Shown one piece after another: positions 15,789 to 16,688 of a stretch of 16,688 nucleotides of DNA; positions within the stretch are counted from its first letter, which is position 1; each line of letters begins with the position of its first letter. The stretch lies in assembly GCA_028717325.1 (NCBI GenBank), contig JAQUOB010000005.1:1-16688 (forward strand). Direction: 5' to 3'. This stretch comes from Candidatus Margulisiibacteriota bacterium (lineage in GTDB: Bacteria > Margulisbacteria > WOR-1 > O2-12-FULL-45-9 > XYB2-FULL-48-7). The position numbers were made by a program, and so were the translations under genes. Below the pieces are notes generated by a model. That model was not told the origin of the DNA and ran no database searches. It saw nothing but the letters and a program-made list of their open reading frames with translations.

Positions 15789-15796
15789 CTAATTAA
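15763..15796. repeat. ATGACTAATGACGA-type short-word repeat at the purQ end
   Basis: The words aatgacta, atgacga and atgacta recur, followed by attacta and attaa, over about 34 bp. Similar short-word arrays are scattered in intergenic DNA of many bacteria. The array runs into purQ: the purQ stop codon (TAG on the minus strand, 15789-15791) and its last asparagine codon lie within it. Confidence 0.6.
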
Positions 15797-16445
15797 GGAT
15801 GGATTCTAAGATTAAAAGCCCGTCAGCTGATCCCAATATCGATTCAGAAGCCCTTTCCGGATGCGGCATCATGCCTAAAACATTGTGTTTTTGATTGAAA
15901 ATCCCGGCTATATTGGCGGTTGAACCGTTAGGATTCTCGCCATAATACGTAAAAGCGATCTGTTTATTGCGTTTTAAAGCCCCTAAAGTGGCTGGATCGC
16001 AGGTATAATTGCCTTCGCCGTGGGCGATCGGAATGTTCAAAATCTGGCCTTTTTTGAGCTTATTCGTAAATGGGGTTTTAACGTTTTCGGCCCTGATCTT
16101 GATGTGTTTACAGATAAAATGGACTCCCTGGTTCCTGATCAGGGCTCCAGGCAGCAAACCGGCCTCGGTCAGGATCTGGAAACCGTTGCAGATCCCGATC
16201 ACCCTGCCCCCCCGGTCGGCGAATTTTTTCACGGTTGCCATGATCGGTGAGAACCGGGCGATCGCGCCGCAGCGCAGGTAGTCGCCATAAGAAAAGCCGC
16301 CGGGCAAGATCAGGCAATCGAGGTGGTCGAGTTTAACGTCATGGTGCCAGATATATTCGACCGGCTGCTTTAAAACATCTTTAACAACGTTAAAACAATC
16401 CTGGTCGCAATTAGAGCCGGGAAAAACGATGACGCCAAATTTCAT
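15789..16445 (-). CDS. purQ: Phosphoribosylformylglycinamidine synthase, glutaminase subunit PurQ
   Basis: PurQ releases ammonia from glutamine for the fourth step of purine synthesis, passing it to the PurL synthase with PurS as the bridging subunit. The 218-residue length fits small PurQ proteins. Motifs of a class I glutamine amidotransferase are VFPGSNCDQD (7-16), LPGGFSYGDYLRCGAIA (47-63), the nucleophile C86 in GICNGFQ, AHGEGNY (141-147) and H195/E197 in MMPHPERASE. It lies 6 bp downstream of purS on the same strand, so the two are surely co-transcribed. GAAGAG at the end of purS may act as the ribosome site. The C-terminus ends within a short-word repeat. Confidence 0.96.
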   Translation of the reverse strand: MKFGVIVFPGSNCDQDCFNVVKDVLKQPVEYIWHHDVKLDHLDCLILPGGFSYGDYLRCGAIARFSPIMATVKKFADRGGRVIGICNGFQILTEAGLLPGALIRNQGVHFICKHIKIRAENVKTPFTNKLKKGQILNIPIAHGEGNYTCDPATLGALKRNKQIAFTYYGENPNGSTANIAGIFNQKHNVLGMMPHPERASESILGSADGLLILESILN

Positions 16446-16451
16446 ATTAAA

Positions 16452-16688
16452 TTACTCTTCAATTTCAAAAATAAAATCTTCGATCACCGGATTGGACAAA
16501 AGTTTTTTGCCCATGGCTTCGATCTGTTTGCCCATTTCCTTGTCGGAGGGCTTACCGGTTATTTCCAGTTCGATAAATTTGCCGACCTTGACGTTAGCCA
16601 CGTTTTTATAACCTAATGAATGAAGCGCCGCTTCGACGGCTTTGCCCTGGGGATCGAGAATGCCTTTTTTGGGAGTAACGTAAACGTT
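16452..16688 (-). CDS. purS: Phosphoribosylformylglycinamidine synthase subunit PurS (5' end missing)
   Basis: The minus strand from the window edge reads NVYVTPKKGILDPQGKAVEA, then LGYKNVANVKVGKFIELEI, and ends in IEDFIFEIEE followed by TAA. This is the PurS pattern: a beta strand, ILDPQG, an amphipathic helix, then the V-x-V-GK-x-x-E-L strand. PurS is a small subunit of about 80 residues that connects PurQ to the small form of PurL and is needed for ammonia transfer. Seventy-eight residues are present, so only the first few, including the start codon, lie beyond the window. Confidence 0.94.
   Translation of the reverse strand, partial: NVYVTPKKGILDPQGKAVEAALHSLGYKNVANVKVGKFIELEITGKPSDKEMGKQIEAMGKKLLSNPVIEDFIFEIEE

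Overview
The window looks like chromosomal sequence from an uncultured diderm (two-membrane) bacterium with about 50-55% GC. Evidence for an outer membrane: an MlaE/MlaF/MlaD lipid-transport set, a PorV-type outer-membrane barrel, and large secreted surface proteins. S-layer homology (SLH) domains on an outer-membrane barrel suggest an envelope in which the outer membrane is tied to peptidoglycan or its polymers. This mix, with very large beta-helix/Ig-like proteins ending in a FlgD-type Ig domain, fits candidate phyla such as Margulisbacteria/Saganbacteria (WOR-1). That placement is inference with low confidence. No tRNA, rRNA, CRISPR array, transposase or phage gene is visible.

Layout. (1) 1-2617, + strand: the tail of a YtxH-type protein, then argS, then a branched-chain aminotransferase. 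(2) 2654-11653, + strand: two very large surface genes 30 bp apart. The first encodes a 2029-residue secreted protein with three ~400-residue beta-helix units, Ig-like repeats, a Thr-rich hinge and a FlgD-like C-terminus. The second encodes a 959-residue PorV-like barrel carrying two copies of a (beta-sandwich + three SLH) module. (3) 11657-15554, + strand: a compact run acpS-nnrD-mlaE-mlaF-mlaD that starts at a perfect extended -10 box. Three of its four junctions overlap; the fourth, mlaE-mlaF, is interrupted by a palindromic repeat. (4) 15555-15788: a convergent intergenic region with a bulged inverted repeat and a degenerate short-word repeat. (5) 15789-16688, - strand: purQ and nearly all of purS, a purine-synthesis pair.

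How the parts may work together. The mla genes encode an inner-membrane ABC lipid transporter whose MCE subunit has an unusual strand-rich C-terminus. The two giant genes may form a functional pair: a secreted surface fibre and an outer-membrane barrel held to the cell wall by SLH domains. PorV-family barrels act as shuttles for cargo with Ig-like C-terminal signals in type IX secretion, so the adjacency suggests a cargo/receptor pair. That is a hypothesis, not something the sequence proves. Three different short dispersed-repeat types sit in or beside genes: inside argS, between mlaE and mlaF, and at the end of purQ.
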